Source: Pseudomonas lurida (lineage in GTDB: Bacteria; Pseudomonadota; Gammaproteobacteria; Pseudomonadales; Pseudomonadaceae). Taken from it: a stretch of DNA of 64,000 bases. The notes below the pieces were generated by a model. The model was not told where the DNA came from, made no database searches, and worked only from the letters and a program-made list of their open reading frames with translations. Position 1 is the stretch's first letter. Each line of letters begins with the position of its first letter. Position numbers and translations under genes: made by a program. Positions 42,715-53,374 of this stretch are shown in pieces. The stretch covers positions 1-64,000 of the forward strand of contig NZ_JAAMRE010000013.1 of NCBI RefSeq assembly GCF_013522705.1, written 5' to 3'.

Positions 42715-43662
42715 TCATTCTCCATTGAGTGAGATTCCCAGCTGCTTGATCCGATGATAGAGCGTCCTTTTCGCGACACCCAATTCAATCGCCACGGCGT
42801 CGATACAGTATTCATGTTGACGCAGTGATTCCTCGATCAACGATCTTTCCATCTGGTGCAATCGTGACTTCAGGCTCTGGTCGGCTTCATGGCGGGGTAC
42901 CACTGGCGCTGAGAATGTGGGGAGCCCCAGCACGAAGCGTTTCGCTGTAGAGCGTAATTCGCGGATATTGCCTTTCCAGGGGTGTTGCAACAGTTGCTCC
43001 AGCAATAGCTTGCCAAGAGGGCTGGGTTTGGAACGCTTAAAGAGTTGGGCCTCTTGCGCAATCATATCCAGAAACAATGGGATGATCCGCTCTCGCCGGT
43101 CCCGCAGGGGCGGAAGGTAGATGCTGACGACGTTCAAGCGATAGTAGAGGTCCCTGCGAAAGGTGCCTTGCTCGACCATCTCGTGCAGTGATTGTTGGGC
43201 GGAGGCGATGACGCGCATGTCGACAGAAATAGATCGAGTTGAGCCCAGGCGTTCGACACTGCGCGATTCCAGTACGCGTAATAGTTTGGCTTGCAATGGG
43301 AGCGGCATACTGTCGATTTCATCCAGATACAGCGTCCCCAGATGTGCGGCTTCGATAAAGCCCGCCCTCGACTGCACGGCGCCAGTGTAGGCACCGGTGT
43401 TTACGCCGAATAGCTGGCTCTCCGCAAGCGTTTCTGGAATGGCCGCACAGTTCACGGCAATGAAGCTGCCTCGCCGCGCCGATAGGCGATGAATCCGCTG
43501 TGCAAGGGTATCTTTTCCGGTGCCTGTTTCTCCCAGTAAAAGCAGGTCAATGTTGAGCGTAGCGGTGCTGTTTAGTATGTTCTCAATGTCCGGACCTTCG
43601 ATGAGTGAAATGTCTATTTCATTGTCCCTGTGCTTGGAGGCCGGCATTAAGAAGTGCTCCAT
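42715..43662 (-). CDS. hrpS: HrpR/HrpS-type sigma-54 activator of the T3SS (RspR)
   Basis: A 315-residue enhancer-binding protein without a receiver domain. It is an AAA+ domain with Walker A GETGTGKD (44-51), GAYTGA (90-95, contacts sigma-54) and Walker B LYLDEID (111-117), plus a C-terminal FIS-type helix-turn-helix (about 275-312; EYCIDAVAIELGVAKRTLYHRI). Its architecture matches P. syringae HrpR and HrpS, but only one such gene is present here. It should activate the sigma-54 promoter of hrpL at the other end of the cluster. A second start (ATG 43647, five codons in) has a better ribosome site (GGAG nine bases upstream) and may be the true one. Confidence 0.9.
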   Translation of the reverse strand: MEHFLMPASKHRDNEIDISLIEGPDIENILNSTATLNIDLLLLGETGTGKDTLAQRIHRLSARRGSFIAVNCAAIPETLAESQLFGVNTGAYTGAVQSRAGFIEAAHLGTLYLDEIDSMPLPLQAKLLRVLESRSVERLGSTRSISVDMRVIASAQQSLHEMVEQGTFRRDLYYRLNVVSIYLPPLRDRRERIIPLFLDMIAQEAQLFKRSKPSPLGKLLLEQLLQHPWKGNIRELRSTAKRFVLGLPTFSAPVVPRHEADQSLKSRLHQMERSLIEESLRQHEYCIDAVAIELGVAKRTLYHRIKQLGISLNGE

Positions 43663-43855
43663 TATCGCAATGCAATCGAGCGCAGAGTATCAAGCGGATC
43701 GCCAAAACTTAAAGTAGTCATGTTCTGGAATGACGTAGGAAAAAGTTCATGGTGTGAGTCTGGAGTTATATGTTTTAACTTTTAATTAAAGAAGGTTGGG
43801 CAAGTAGGATAAGTCGGGAGAGGGATTGTGCGCTCGGCCTTGAAGAAATGGGCGC

Positions 43856-43886
43856 AAAAAAGCCGATGCAGGGCATCGGCTTTTTT
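43856..43886. terminator. bidirectional terminator after ychF
   Basis: AAAAAAGCCGATGC and GCATCGGCTTTTTT form a perfect stem around AGG, with A and T tracts on either side. It ends the ychF transcript (minus) and marks the border of the secretion cluster. The rest of 43663-43913 is AT-rich and holds no gene. Confidence 0.92.
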
Positions 43887-43913
43887 ATTTGTGACGGAAG
43901 TGCTGAGTGATGT

Positions 43914-45014
43914 TTATACGTTAAAGCGGAAATGCATCACATCGCCATCTTTAACAATATATTCCTTACCTTCCAGTCGCCATTTACCGGCTTCCTTGGC
44001 ACCGGCTTCACCTTTGTACTGAATGAAGTCGTTATAGGCGATGACTTCGGCACGGATAAACCCCTTCTCGAAGTCGGTGTGGATCACACCTGCCGCCTGT
44101 GGAGCGGTGGCGCCGACCTTGACGGTCCATGCGCGGACTTCTTCGACACCGGCGGTGAAGTAAGTCTGCAGGTTGAGCATTTCGTAACCGGCGCGGATCA
44201 CGCGATTCAGGCCAGGCTCTTCCAGGCCGAGGGCCTCAAGGAACATGTCTTTTTCTTCGCCGTCGTCGAGCTCGGCTATTTCTGCTTCGATCTTGTTGCA
44301 CACCGGAACAACGATGGCGCCTTCTTCGTCGGCAATGGCCTTGACCACATCAAGCAGTGGGTTGTTCTCGAAGCCATCTTCGGCGACGTTGGCAATGTAC
44401 ATCACAGGCTTGGTGGTCAGCAGGTGGAAGCCTTTGATCACGGCCTTCTCGTCGGCGCCCATGGTTTTCATCAGGCTACGTGCCGGCTTGCCCAGGGTGA
44501 AGTGCGCGATCAACTGCTCCAGCAGGGCTTTCTGGACCACGGCATCCTTGTCGCCGCCCTTGGCATTACGCGCGACTTTCTGCAGTTGTTTTTCGCAGCT
44601 GTCGAGGTCGGCGAAGATCAGTTCCAGGTCGATGATCTCGATATCGCGCTTCGGGTCGACGCTGTTGGAGACGTGAATCACGTTCTCGTCTTCAAAGCAG
44701 CGGACCACGTGGGCGATGGCGTCGGTCTCACGGATGTTGGCCAGGAACTTGTTACCCAGGCCTTCGCCTTTCGACGCGCCGGCTACCAGGCCCGCGATAT
44801 CGACGAATTCCATGGTGGTCGGCAGGATGCGCTTGGGATTGACGATCGCCGCCAATGCGTCCAGGCGCGGGTCGGGCATCGGCACGATACCGCTGTTGGG
44901 TTCGATGGTGCAGAAGGGGAAGTTCTCCGCCGCAATACCGGACTTGGTCAGGGCGTTGAACAGGGTGGATTTGCCGACGTTGGGCAGGCCGACGATGCCG
45001 CAATTGAATCCCAT
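43914..45014 (-). CDS. ychF: redox-regulated ATPase YchF
   Basis: A 366-residue Obg-family P-loop protein that prefers ATP. The P-loop GLPNVGKS is at residues 9-16. [28 protein letters not shown] follows near 69-96, and the C-terminal TGS domain ends with ...[29 protein letters not shown]. Role: ribosome-associated, linked to oxidative stress. Last gene of the prs-rplY-pth-ychF series, 21 bases after pth. Confidence 0.96.
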   Translation of the reverse strand: MGFNCGIVGLPNVGKSTLFNALTKSGIAAENFPFCTIEPNSGIVPMPDPRLDALAAIVNPKRILPTTMEFVDIAGLVAGASKGEGLGNKFLANIRETDAIAHVVRCFEDENVIHVSNSVDPKRDIEIIDLELIFADLDSCEKQLQKVARNAKGGDKDAVVQKALLEQLIAHFTLGKPARSLMKTMGADEKAVIKGFHLLTTKPVMYIANVAEDGFENNPLLDVVKAIADEEGAIVVPVCNKIEAEIAELDDGEEKDMFLEALGLEEPGLNRVIRAGYEMLNLQTYFTAGVEEVRAWTVKVGATAPQAAGVIHTDFEKGFIRAEVIAYNDFIQYKGEAGAKEAGKWRLEGKEYIVKDGDVMHFRFNV

Positions 45015-45035
45015 GGTGTTTCCCCTCGGTAAGAG

Positions 45036-45620
45036 TCAGGCCTTCTGGCTGTGCAGGTTTTTCATCGCACGGTTCCATTCACCGGCGAGGATATCCGGCA
45101 GCACGCCGAGGGCAAAATCGATGCTGGCATCGAGTTTTTCCTGTTCGGCGCGTGGCGCACGACCCAGGACGAAATTTGAAACCATACTGGCAACGCCTGG
45201 GTGGCCGATGCCGAGCCGCAGGCGGTAAAAGGTATTCTGATTGCCCAACTGCGCGATGATGTCGCGCAGACCGTTGTGGCCGCCATGGCCACCGCCTTGC
45301 TTGAGCTTGGCGACGCCGGGTGGCAGGTCCAGTTCGTCATGGGCCACCAGGATTTCCTCGGGTTTGATCCGGAAGAAGCCCGCAAGCGCCGCGACAGCCT
45401 GGCCGCTGCGGTTCATATAGGTGGTGGGAATCAGCAGACGAACATCCTGACCCTGATGCGAGTAACGCCCGGTCAGGCCGAAATATTTGCGATCGGCCAC
45501 CAGGTTGACACCTTGGGCGTGGGCGATGCGCTCAACAAAAAGGGCCCCCGCGTTATGCCGGGTCTGTTCGTATTCGGCGCCTGGATTTCCCAGGCCAACG
45601 ATCAGTTTGATGGCAGTCAC
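45036..45620 (-). CDS. pth: peptidyl-tRNA hydrolase
   Basis: A 194-residue peptidyl-tRNA hydrolase that recycles tRNAs from abortive translation. The N-terminal [17 protein letters not shown] (residues 9-25) holds the active-site Asn11 and His22 equivalents. [29 protein letters not shown] near 94-122 is the family signature. It precedes ychF in the same direction, as in most gamma-proteobacteria. Confidence 0.96.
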   Translation of the reverse strand: MTAIKLIVGLGNPGAEYEQTRHNAGALFVERIAHAQGVNLVADRKYFGLTGRYSHQGQDVRLLIPTTYMNRSGQAVAALAGFFRIKPEEILVAHDELDLPPGVAKLKQGGGHGGHNGLRDIIAQLGNQNTFYRLRLGIGHPGVASMVSNFVLGRAPRAEQEKLDASIDFALGVLPDILAGEWNRAMKNLHSQKA

Positions 45621-45787
45621 GACAGGGGCCCTTCCTTTGGAGTTGTGGATAACGTCGCCGCGACCTGTGTGCGGCGAAAGTGGACGACAAAGATCATTTA
45701 CTCAAGAGTAAACGTCGCGTTATCGCCCGCTTTCTCGCTACGTTTCGGTCCGCGATGTTTCCTCAAGCTCCGGCAAGACAGAGTGAA

Positions 45788-46384
45788 TTACTCTGCAGCG
45801 CCTTCTTCAGCTTCTGGAGCAACGCGTGGAGCGTGTACGTTGGCAACTGCTTTGTCATCACCGTGAGCCAGTGCAACGAACTCAACGCCTTTTGGCGCCT
45901 TGATGTCGGACAGGTGAACGATGGCGCCGATTTCCAGAGCCGACAGGTCGACTTCGATGAACTCAGGCAGGTCTTTCGGCAGGCAGGTCACTTCGATTTC
46001 GTTCAGGACGTGCGAGATCTCGCCGCCTTTCTTGACCGGAGCTTCTTCACCAACAAAGTGCACAGGCACGATAGCGGTCAGTTTCTGGCCGGCAACAACG
46101 CGAACGAAGTCAGCGTGCATGATGAACTGCTTGGAAGGGTGACGCTGCATCGCTTTAACGATGACGTTCTGCTTGGTGCCGTCGACGTTCAGCTCGATAA
46201 CGTGGCTGTAGGCAGCTTCGTTTTCGAACAGCTTGGCGATTTCCTTGGCCAGGATGGTCACGGATTCAGCAGGCTTGCTACCGCCGTATACAACGGCAGG
46301 AATGTTCGCGGCGTGACGCAGGCGGCGGCTCGCACCTTTCCCCAGGTCAGTACGCGCTTGGGCGTTCAGAGTAAATTCAGTCAT
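45788..46384 (-). CDS. rplY: 50S ribosomal protein L25/Ctc
   Basis: A 198-residue L25 of the long (Ctc/TL5) type. The N-terminal 5S-rRNA-binding domain (about 1-95) contains [25 protein letters not shown]. The C-terminal beta domain (about 96-190) contains [18 protein letters not shown]. The acidic Ala/Glu tail is normal. It lies between prs and pth in the expected order. Confidence 0.95.
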   Translation of the reverse strand: MTEFTLNAQARTDLGKGASRRLRHAANIPAVVYGGSKPAESVTILAKEIAKLFENEAAYSHVIELNVDGTKQNVIVKAMQRHPSKQFIMHADFVRVVAGQKLTAIVPVHFVGEEAPVKKGGEISHVLNEIEVTCLPKDLPEFIEVDLSALEIGAIVHLSDIKAPKGVEFVALAHGDDKAVANVHAPRVAPEAEEGAAE

Positions 46385-46448
46385 TTTGTATCTCCAAAAT
46401 AGCCATCATCGAGTGGCGTTTGCGACCAGCGCCAGGCTCGATATGGGC

Positions 46449-46491
46449 AAAAAAGCCCCGCCCCAACACAATGCTGGGGCGGGGCGCTTTT
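46449..46491 (-). terminator. terminator after prs
   Basis: AGCGCCCCGCCCCAGC and GTTGGGGCGGGGCT pair on the minus strand and are followed by TTTTTTT. It lies 30 bases after the prs stop and before rplY, which therefore probably has its own promoter. Confidence 0.9.
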
Positions 46492-46522
46492 CGTCAGTGC
46501 TGTGTTGCCAAGGGGGTTACCC

Positions 46523-47464
46523 TTAACGGAACATCGCGCTGATCGATTCTTCGTTGCTGATGCGGCGAACCGCTTCGGCTACGACCGGTGCGATATCCAA
46601 TTGACGGATACGCGCACAGGCTTGAGCGGCGGCGGACAACGGGATGGTGTTGGTCACCACCAGTTCGTCCAGCACGGAATTTTCGATGTTCTCGATCGCT
46701 CGGCCCGACAGCACAGGGTGCGTGCAGTAGGCGAAGACTTTGGCCGCACCGTGCTCTTTCAAGGCTTTCGCCGCGTGGCACAGGGTGCCGGCGGTGTCGA
46801 CCATGTCATCAACCAGAATACAGGTACGCCCTTCGACATCACCGATGATATGCATCACTTCAGAGTGATTGGCTTTTTCACGGCGTTTGTCGATGATCCC
46901 GAGGTCCACGCCCAGCGATTTGGCAACTGCCCGTGCACGCACGACGCCACCAATGTCCGGGGACACGATCATCAGGTTTTCAAAGCGCTGGTCTTCGATG
47001 TCATCCACCAGGACGGGGGAGCCGTAGATGTTATCTACCGGAATATCGAAGAACCCCTGAATTTGGTCTGCGTGCAGGTCAACCGTGAGAACACGGTCGA
47101 TGCCTACCACGGTCAGCATGTCAGCCACGACTTTCGCGCTGATGGCCACACGTGCGGAACGCGGACGGCGATCCTGACGGGCATAACCAAAGTAAGGGAT
47201 TACAGCTGTGATTCGAGTCGCTGAGGAGCGGCGGAAGGCATCAGCCATCACGACGAGTTCCATCAGGTTATCGTTGGTCGGAGCGCAAGTCGGCTGAATA
47301 ATGAAGACATCTTTACCGCGGACGTTTTCATTGATCTCGGCTGTAATTTCGCCGTCGGAGAATTTACCGACAGAGATGTCACCGAGAGGGATATGCAGCT
47401 GACGTACGACACGTCGAGCCAGATCGGGGTTAGCGTTCCCCGTAAAGACCATCATCTTGGACAC
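46523..47464 (-). CDS. prs: ribose-phosphate pyrophosphokinase
   Basis: A 313-residue PRPP synthase that makes 5-phosphoribosyl pyrophosphate from ribose 5-phosphate and ATP. Seen are [17 protein letters not shown] at the start, the [19 protein letters not shown] region near 128-146 and the PRPP loop [14 protein letters not shown] near 216-229. Length is normal. It is preceded by tRNA-Gln and ispE on the same strand, the usual Pseudomonas order. Confidence 0.96.
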   Translation of the reverse strand: MSKMMVFTGNANPDLARRVVRQLHIPLGDISVGKFSDGEITAEINENVRGKDVFIIQPTCAPTNDNLMELVVMADAFRRSSATRITAVIPYFGYARQDRRPRSARVAISAKVVADMLTVVGIDRVLTVDLHADQIQGFFDIPVDNIYGSPVLVDDIEDQRFENLMIVSPDIGGVVRARAVAKSLGVDLGIIDKRREKANHSEVMHIIGDVEGRTCILVDDMVDTAGTLCHAAKALKEHGAAKVFAYCTHPVLSGRAIENIENSVLDELVVTNTIPLSAAAQACARIRQLDIAPVVAEAVRRISNEESISAMFR

Positions 47465-47510
47465 GCGCAGTACCTAGAGGCTGAGGGTAACCTGGATGAG
47501 TATAGGAAAA

Positions 47511-47585
47511 TGGCAGGGGCGGCTGGATTCGAACCAACGCATGGCAGGATCAAAACCTGCTGCCTTACCGCTTGGCGACGCCCCT
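47511..47585 (-). tRNA. tRNA-Gln (TTG)
   Basis: A 75-base tRNA on the minus strand. The acceptor AGGGGCG pairs with CGCCCCT and is followed by G and encoded CCA. The D-arm is GCCAAGCGGTAAGGC, the anticodon loop has TTG, and the T-arm is GTTGGTTCGAATCCAGC. It lies between ispE and prs. Confidence 0.93.
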
Positions 47586-47622
47586 GTATCTGTTGCAACG
47601 AGTACCCAGTACTCGATTCCTT

Positions 47623-48474
47623 TTAGAGCAGACTTTGCAGCTTGCGATGCAACATCGAAACGTTGCTTCCCTTTGCTACAAACCCTGTAAGGGTCTCTGT
47701 AAGAAGGGCCGAGACTTTATCAGCTTCAGCTTTGCTTGGGAAGCCCCCAAACACACAACTTCCAGTTCCGGTTAATTTTGCTTCGGTAAATTTACCTAAC
47801 AAATTCAATGCGTTACGTACTTCTGGATAACGCCTTGCTACAACCGGTAAGCAGTCATTTCGACTGTTTCCCTTGGGAACGGGGCGCACTTTAATGGGAG
47901 GAGAGTTACGTGTCAACAGCGGATCTGAAAAAATTTCTGCTGTACTTACAGATACTTGCGGGACAAGCACGACATACCACGGCTCGTCGGGCTCCACAGG
48001 GGTCAGTTTTTCCCCCACGCCTTCGGCAAAAGCCGCGTGGCCACGCACGAAAACCGGGACGTCGGCACCCAGCGTCAAGCCCAGCGCCGCCAGGCGATCA
48101 GGGTCCCAGCCGAGCTGCCACAGGTGGTTAAGACCCAGCAGAGTGGTTGCGGCATTCGAGCTGCCACCGCCGATTCCACCGCCCATGGGCAGGATCTTAT
48201 CGATCCAGATATCGATGCCGAGCGCGCAGCCCGATTGCTCCCGGAGCTTTTTCGCGGCGCGCACGATCAGGTTGCTGTCGTGGGGTACGCCGTCGAATTC
48301 CGTATGCAGGCGAATCACACCGTCTTCGCGCACGGCGAAGGTCAATTCATCACCGTAATCGAGAAATTGAAACAGCGTCTGCAGCTCGTGGTAGCCGTCT
48401 TCACGGCGTCCGAGAATGTGCAGCATCAAATTGAGTTTGGCCGGGGAGGGCAGGGTCAGTTTTTCTGCGCTCAC
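47623..48474 (-). CDS. ispE: 4-diphosphocytidyl-2-C-methyl-D-erythritol kinase
   Basis: A 283-residue GHMP kinase of the MEP isoprenoid pathway. N-terminal [29 protein letters not shown] and the ATP loop [16 protein letters not shown] (about 91-106) are diagnostic, and [11 protein letters not shown] lies near 236-246. Starts with GTG at 48474, one base after the lolB stop, so the two are co-translated. Confidence 0.95.
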   Translation of the reverse strand: MSAEKLTLPSPAKLNLMLHILGRREDGYHELQTLFQFLDYGDELTFAVREDGVIRLHTEFDGVPHDSNLIVRAAKKLREQSGCALGIDIWIDKILPMGGGIGGGSSNAATTLLGLNHLWQLGWDPDRLAALGLTLGADVPVFVRGHAAFAEGVGEKLTPVEPDEPWYVVLVPQVSVSTAEIFSDPLLTRNSPPIKVRPVPKGNSRNDCLPVVARRYPEVRNALNLLGKFTEAKLTGTGSCVFGGFPSKAEADKVSALLTETLTGFVAKGSNVSMLHRKLQSLL

Positions 48475-48475
48475 G

Positions 48476-49093
48476 TCATTGCCCCAGCTTGCGCGGTTGC
48501 CAGTCCTTGATCACCAGCGTGACGTCCAGATCGGTGCCGTGCAGCTTGATGCGTTCAGGCAGCCAATAGCCGTTCTGTTGCACGTAGCTTAAGTATTCAA
48601 CCTGCCAGCCATCCTGTTCCAGGGTGGCCAGGCGGCTGTCGCCGTTGAGGCTCAGGCGACTCTTGCTGTCCGGGGCTGGCAGCCCGCGAACCCACCAGAC
48701 GAGATGAGACACCGGCAACTTCCAGCCAATCTGCTCTTCCAGCAGAGCTTCCGGGGAGCTTGCTTCGTAGCGGCCCTGGTTGGCCACTTCGAGGCTGACT
48801 TGCCCCGGCCGGCCGGTCAGGCGCGCTGCGCCACGGCCCAGTGGGCCTGAGAGGCGAATATCGTAGTAGTCCTGGCGCTGCAGCCAGAACAATGTGCCGC
48901 TGCCGGAATCTTTCGGCGCGCGAACGCCGACTTTCCCCTCGATCTGCCAGCCATCGATGCTGGCCAGCTGATTCTTGTGCTGCTGCCATTGCGCCGGGTT
49001 GCCCTGGCCCTCAACGGATTCGCGGGTGCCAAGGCCGGAGCAGCCGGCAAGTAAGGCGATAAGACTGAATATTGCAACGTGGCGCAAAAACAT
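48476..49093 (-). CDS. lolB: outer-membrane lipoprotein receptor LolB
   Basis: A 205-residue lipoprotein with signal peptide and lipobox LLAGC (Cys18). LolB receives lipoproteins from LolA and inserts them into the outer membrane. Family sequence [38 protein letters not shown] (about 49-86) is clear. Between the TPR lipoprotein and ispE, as in other Pseudomonas. Confidence 0.93.
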   Translation of the reverse strand: MFLRHVAIFSLIALLAGCSGLGTRESVEGQGNPAQWQQHKNQLASIDGWQIEGKVGVRAPKDSGSGTLFWLQRQDYYDIRLSGPLGRGAARLTGRPGQVSLEVANQGRYEASSPEALLEEQIGWKLPVSHLVWWVRGLPAPDSKSRLSLNGDSRLATLEQDGWQVEYLSYVQQNGYWLPERIKLHGTDLDVTLVIKDWQPRKLGQ

Positions 49094-49097
49094 AAGC

Positions 49098-50822
49098 TTA
49101 AAGGGTCTCGGATCCGGTCAGGCGCTTGATGGTGCCGCGCAGAATAGGGCTTTCAGGTTGTTCCTTGAGGAATTTCTCCCAGATCTGGCGGGCTTCACGT
49201 TGCTTGCCATTGGCCCACAGCACTTCGCCCAGGTGAGCGGCGACTTCCTGGTCGGGGAAGCGTTCCAGTGCCTGGCGCAGCAACCGTTCAGCCTCATTCA
49301 GATTGCCCAGGCGGTAGTTCACCCAGCCGAGGCTGTCGAGTACGGCCGGGTCTTCCGGGTTGAGCTTGTGCGCCTGTTCGATCAGTGCCTTGGCCTCGTC
49401 GTAGCGCGTGGTGCGATCAGACAAGGTGTAGCCCAGAGCGTTGAGCGCCATCGCGTTGTCCGGATCGCGCTTGATGATCAGGCGCAGGTCTTTTTCCATC
49501 TGTGCCAGATCATTGCGCTTTTCCGCCTGCATGGCGCGGGTGTACAGCAGATTCAAATCGTCGGGGAATTGCAGCAGGGCTTGCTGCAGCACTTTCCAGG
49601 CGCGATCGCCTTGATTGTTGGCCGATAATGTCTCGGCCTGGATCAGGTACAGCTGGATGGCGTAGTCCGGCTCGGCAGCCCTCGCCGCGGCCAGGCGCTT
49701 TTCCGCCTCGTCGGTGCGGCCGTTACTCGTCAGGATATCGGCCTGGCGCAGTTGCGCCGGCAGGTAGTCGTTGCCGGGGCCGACCTGGGCATATTCGAGC
49801 AGCGCAGCCTGTGGATCGTTGCGTTCTTCGGCAATACGGCCAAGGTTCAGGTGTGCCGAGTCCACATGGCTTTCGCGCTGGATCAACTCTTCCAGATACC
49901 CTTTGGCCTCGTCCCAGGCTTTGGCTTCCAGGCACACCAGGGCCAGCGAATAGCGCAGTTCGTCGTCGTCCGGGTATTGCTGGACCAGATTGGCGAACTG
50001 CACTTTGGCGTCCTCCATACGGTCCTGTTCCACCAGCGTGCGGGCGTAAGTCAGGCGCAGGCGCTTGTCTTCCGGGTATTTCTTGATGCTTTTTTCCAGC
50101 AGCGGAATCGCTTCCTTGCCGCGATTGAGGGCCTGCAGCAGGCGAGCGCGCAGCAGGATCGGGGCGATCTCGCCGTCGTCCGGCGGGTTCTGCTCCAGCA
50201 GTTTCAAGGCCGCCTCGGCCTCGTCATCCTGCTGCAGCAACAGGGCCTTGCCGAAAATCAGCTGACTGTTCTTCGGGTGCTTTTGCAACAAACGGTCGAA
50301 ACTTTTCATCAGGCCATTGCGGGTGTCCTGATCGGTGTCGGCGGCCGACAGCGCGAGGAAGTCGAAATGGGTGTCGCCCTTGCCCTGCAGGACTTTCTCC
50401 ATATACACCATGGAGTCGTCATAGCGTCCGGCCCGCGCCAGTTGGATGGCTGCGGCCCGCTGTGCTTCCAGGTCGTCCGGGGCGTTCTTTGCCCAGATCA
50501 GTGAAGTATCCAGCGCCGCTTGATCGGCCCCCAGGTACTCGGCGATGCGAAACGCGCGCTCGGAGATGCCCGGGTCCTGCGTATTGATGGCCTGGGTGAC
50601 GTAGTTGTCCAGCGCAATGTCGAAGCGATTGCGTTGGCCGGCCAGTTCGGCAGTCAGCAGGCTGTACACCGTTTCTTCACTGAACGATGAATACACCTTG
50701 GGCTTTTCTGGGGCGGGGGTGCTGTCTTCCGCCGGCGGCGTACCGTCCGGCTGCGCGGGGGCCATGGCCTGGCAGCCGCTGAGGAAGACAAAAGCAAGGA
50801 GCAACGCGGAAGATCTATTCAT
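49098..50822 (-). CDS. tetratricopeptide-repeat lipoprotein
   Basis: A 574-residue predicted lipoprotein (lipobox LSGC, Cys17; [10 protein letters not shown]) followed by a Pro-rich stretch and about ten TPR-like helical repeats (for example [31 protein letters not shown] near 510). It corresponds to the TPR gene that sits before lolB in Pseudomonas (PA4667 in PAO1, from memory). Role unknown; TPR proteins usually scaffold complexes. It is four bases upstream of lolB and divergent from hemA across 183 bases. Confidence 0.87.
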   Translation of the reverse strand: MNRSSALLLAFVFLSGCQAMAPAQPDGTPPAEDSTPAPEKPKVYSSFSEETVYSLLTAELAGQRNRFDIALDNYVTQAINTQDPGISERAFRIAEYLGADQAALDTSLIWAKNAPDDLEAQRAAAIQLARAGRYDDSMVYMEKVLQGKGDTHFDFLALSAADTDQDTRNGLMKSFDRLLQKHPKNSQLIFGKALLLQQDDEAEAALKLLEQNPPDDGEIAPILLRARLLQALNRGKEAIPLLEKSIKKYPEDKRLRLTYARTLVEQDRMEDAKVQFANLVQQYPDDDELRYSLALVCLEAKAWDEAKGYLEELIQRESHVDSAHLNLGRIAEERNDPQAALLEYAQVGPGNDYLPAQLRQADILTSNGRTDEAEKRLAAARAAEPDYAIQLYLIQAETLSANNQGDRAWKVLQQALLQFPDDLNLLYTRAMQAEKRNDLAQMEKDLRLIIKRDPDNAMALNALGYTLSDRTTRYDEAKALIEQAHKLNPEDPAVLDSLGWVNYRLGNLNEAERLLRQALERFPDQEVAAHLGEVLWANGKQREARQIWEKFLKEQPESPILRGTIKRLTGSETL

Positions 50823-51005
50823 ATAGGAAGAGGACGACTAACCTGCGGTCGGATCATCATGACACAAGCCTTCGGTCAAACATAACCGAGTCTCAGTGCG
50901 CGCCTTTTATAGGCACAAGGTATAGGGACAATAGACGACGGTGGTTGTTCTGAATCTTTCGAAGTAGGACAATCGCCGGCTTCCCGACATCATCAGCGAT
51001 ATTGA

Positions 51006-52295
51006 ATGGCCTTCCTCGCACTCGGTATTAACCACAAGACTGCCTCTGTAGACGTGCGCGAGCGCGTGGCGTTTACGCCTGAGCAGTTGGTTGAGGCCTT
51101 GCAGCAGCTCTGCCGGCTCACCGACAGTCGCGAAGCTGCGATCCTTTCGACCTGCAATCGCAGCGAGCTCTATATAGAACAGGAACATCTCTCGGCGGAT
51201 GTCGTTCTGCGCTGGCTGGCCGATTACCATCATTTGAGCCTCGATGAGCTGCGCGCCAGCGCTTATGTGCACGAAGAGGATGCGGCAGTTCGTCACATGA
51301 TGCGCGTGGCATCCGGTCTCGATTCGCTGGTATTGGGCGAGCCGCAGATTCTGGGCCAGATGAAATCCGCCTACGCCGTAGCGCGCGAGGCCGGCACAGT
51401 GGGGCCGCTGCTGGGCCGGTTGTTCCAGGCCACCTTCAATTCCGCCAAGCAGGTGCGCACCGACACCGCTATCGGCGAGAACCCGGTGTCGGTGGCGTTT
51501 GCCGCCGTCAGCCTGGCCAAGCAGATTTTCAGCGACCTGCAGCGCAGCCAGGCGCTGCTGATCGGCGCCGGGGAAACCATTACTCTGGTCGCCCGTCACC
51601 TGCACGACCTGGGAGTCAAGCGTATCGTGGTGGCCAACCGCACCCTGGAGCGTGCCAGCATTCTGGCCGAGCAGTTCGGCGCCCATGCGGTGCTGTTGGC
51701 GGATATTCCCGCTGAACTGGTACGCAGTGACATTGTCATCAGCTCCACCGCCAGCCAGTTGCCGATCCTGGGCAAAGGCGCGGTGGAAAGTGCGCTGAAA
51801 CTGCGCAAGCACAAGCCGATTTTCATGGTGGATATCGCCGTTCCCCGGGATATCGAGCCTGAAGTCGGCGAATTGGACGACGTTTACTTATATAGCGTCG
51901 ACGATCTGCATGAAGTGGTCGCCGAAAACCTCAAGACGCGGCAGGGCGCAGCCCAGGCCGCCGAGGAAATGGTCAGCACCGGCGCCGAAGATTTCATGGT
52001 GCGCCTGCGCGAATTGGCGGCGGTGGATGTGCTCAAGGCGTATCGTCAGCAGGGCGAACGTCTGCGCGATGAAGAGCTGATCAAAGCTCAACGTCTGTTG
52101 GCCAATGGCAGCAGCGCTGAAGAGGTGCTGATGCAATTGGCGCGGGGCCTGACCAACAAATTACTGCATGCACCCAGCGTACAGCTCAAGAAATTGACCG
52201 CCGAAGGCCGCCTCGATGCGCTGGCCATGGCCCAGGAACTCTTTGCCCTCGGTGAGGGCGCGTCAGACAGCTCTTCGGATAAAAAACCGCAATGA
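51006..52295 (+). CDS. hemA: glutamyl-tRNA reductase
   Basis: A 429-residue glutamyl-tRNA reductase, first committed step of C5 heme synthesis. [17 protein letters not shown] at residues 7-23, the catalytic Cys50 in STCNRSELY and the NADPH-binding [20 protein letters not shown] near 179-198 are seen. It is the first gene of hemA-prfA-prmC-moeB-murI, all overlapping or abutting. prfA overlaps its end by 4 bases. Confidence 0.96.
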   Translation: MAFLALGINHKTASVDVRERVAFTPEQLVEALQQLCRLTDSREAAILSTCNRSELYIEQEHLSADVVLRWLADYHHLSLDELRASAYVHEEDAAVRHMMRVASGLDSLVLGEPQILGQMKSAYAVAREAGTVGPLLGRLFQATFNSAKQVRTDTAIGENPVSVAFAAVSLAKQIFSDLQRSQALLIGAGETITLVARHLHDLGVKRIVVANRTLERASILAEQFGAHAVLLADIPAELVRSDIVISSTASQLPILGKGAVESALKLRKHKPIFMVDIAVPRDIEPEVGELDDVYLYSVDDLHEVVAENLKTRQGAAQAAEEMVSTGAEDFMVRLRELAAVDVLKAYRQQGERLRDEELIKAQRLLANGSSAEEVLMQLARGLTNKLLHAPSVQLKKLTAEGRLDALAMAQELFALGEGASDSSSDKKPQ

Positions 52296-53374
52296 AAGCG
52301 TCACTGCTCAATAAACTGGACGTGCTCCAGGACCGTTTCGAAGAACTGACCGCATTGCTTGGCGATGGCGAAGTCATCGCCGATCAAGCCAAGTTCCGTG
52401 CCTATTCCAAGGAATACGCCGAAGTTGAGCCCGTGGTCGCCACTTACAAAAACCTGCTCAAAGTGCAGGCGGACCTGGAAGGCGCCCAGGCGCTGCTCAA
52501 GGACAGCGACCCGGACATGCGTGAAATGGCCGTGGAAGAAGTCCGCGAGGCCAAGGAAAAGCTTGCCGAACTGGAAGGCGACCTGCAGCGCATGCTGCTG
52601 CCCAGGGACCCCAATGACGGGCGCAACGTATTCCTTGAGATCCGCGCCGGCACCGGTGGCGACGAAGCCGCGATTTTTTCCGGCGACCTGTTTCGCATGT
52701 ACTCGCGCTACGCCGAGCGTCGCGGCTGGCGGGTGGAGATCCTGTCCGAGAACGAAGGCGAGCACGGCGGCTATAAGGAAGTCATTGCGCGTGTCGAAGG
52801 CGACAATGTCTATGGCAAGCTGAAGTTCGAGTCCGGCGCGCACCGTGTACAACGGGTGCCGGCCACGGAATCCCAGGGCCGCATCCACACCTCCGCGTGC
52901 ACAGTGGCCGTGTTGCCCGAGCCGGACGAGCAGGAAGCCATCGAGATCAACCCGGCGGACCTGCGCATCGACACTTACCGCTCGTCGGGCGCCGGCGGCC
53001 AGCACGTCAACAAGACCGACTCGGCGATTCGTATCACTCACTTGCCGTCGGGCATCGTGGTGGAGTGCCAGGAAGAGCGCTCCCAGCACAAGAATCGGGC
53101 GCGGGCGATGTCCTGGCTGTCGGCCAAGCTTAACGACCAGCAAACCAGCGCCGCCGCCAATGCGATTGCCAGCGAGCGCAAACTGCTGGTGGGTTCGGGC
53201 GACCGTTCCGAGCGTATTCGCACCTACAACTTCGCCCAGGGCCGAGTAACCGACCACCGGGTCAACCTCACCCTGTATTCCCTGGACGAGATCCTCGCCG
53301 GCGGCGTGGACGCGGTCATCGAGCCGTTGCTCGCCGAATACCAGGCCGACCAACTGGCGGCGATAGGTGAATAA
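52292..53374 (+). CDS. prfA: peptide chain release factor 1
   Basis: A 360-residue RF1, which ends translation at UAA and UAG. The codon-recognition motif PAT is at residues 190-192 and the catalytic GGQ at 235-237 ([10 protein letters not shown]). The downstream prmC product methylates that Gln. Normal length. The stop is followed at once by the prmC start. Confidence 0.96.
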   Translation: MKASLLNKLDVLQDRFEELTALLGDGEVIADQAKFRAYSKEYAEVEPVVATYKNLLKVQADLEGAQALLKDSDPDMREMAVEEVREAKEKLAELEGDLQRMLLPRDPNDGRNVFLEIRAGTGGDEAAIFSGDLFRMYSRYAERRGWRVEILSENEGEHGGYKEVIARVEGDNVYGKLKFESGAHRVQRVPATESQGRIHTSACTVAVLPEPDEQEAIEINPADLRIDTYRSSGAGGQHVNKTDSAIRITHLPSGIVVECQEERSQHKNRARAMSWLSAKLNDQQTSAAANAIASERKLLVGSGDRSERIRTYNFAQGRVTDHRVNLTLYSLDEILAGGVDAVIEPLLAEYQADQLAAIGE

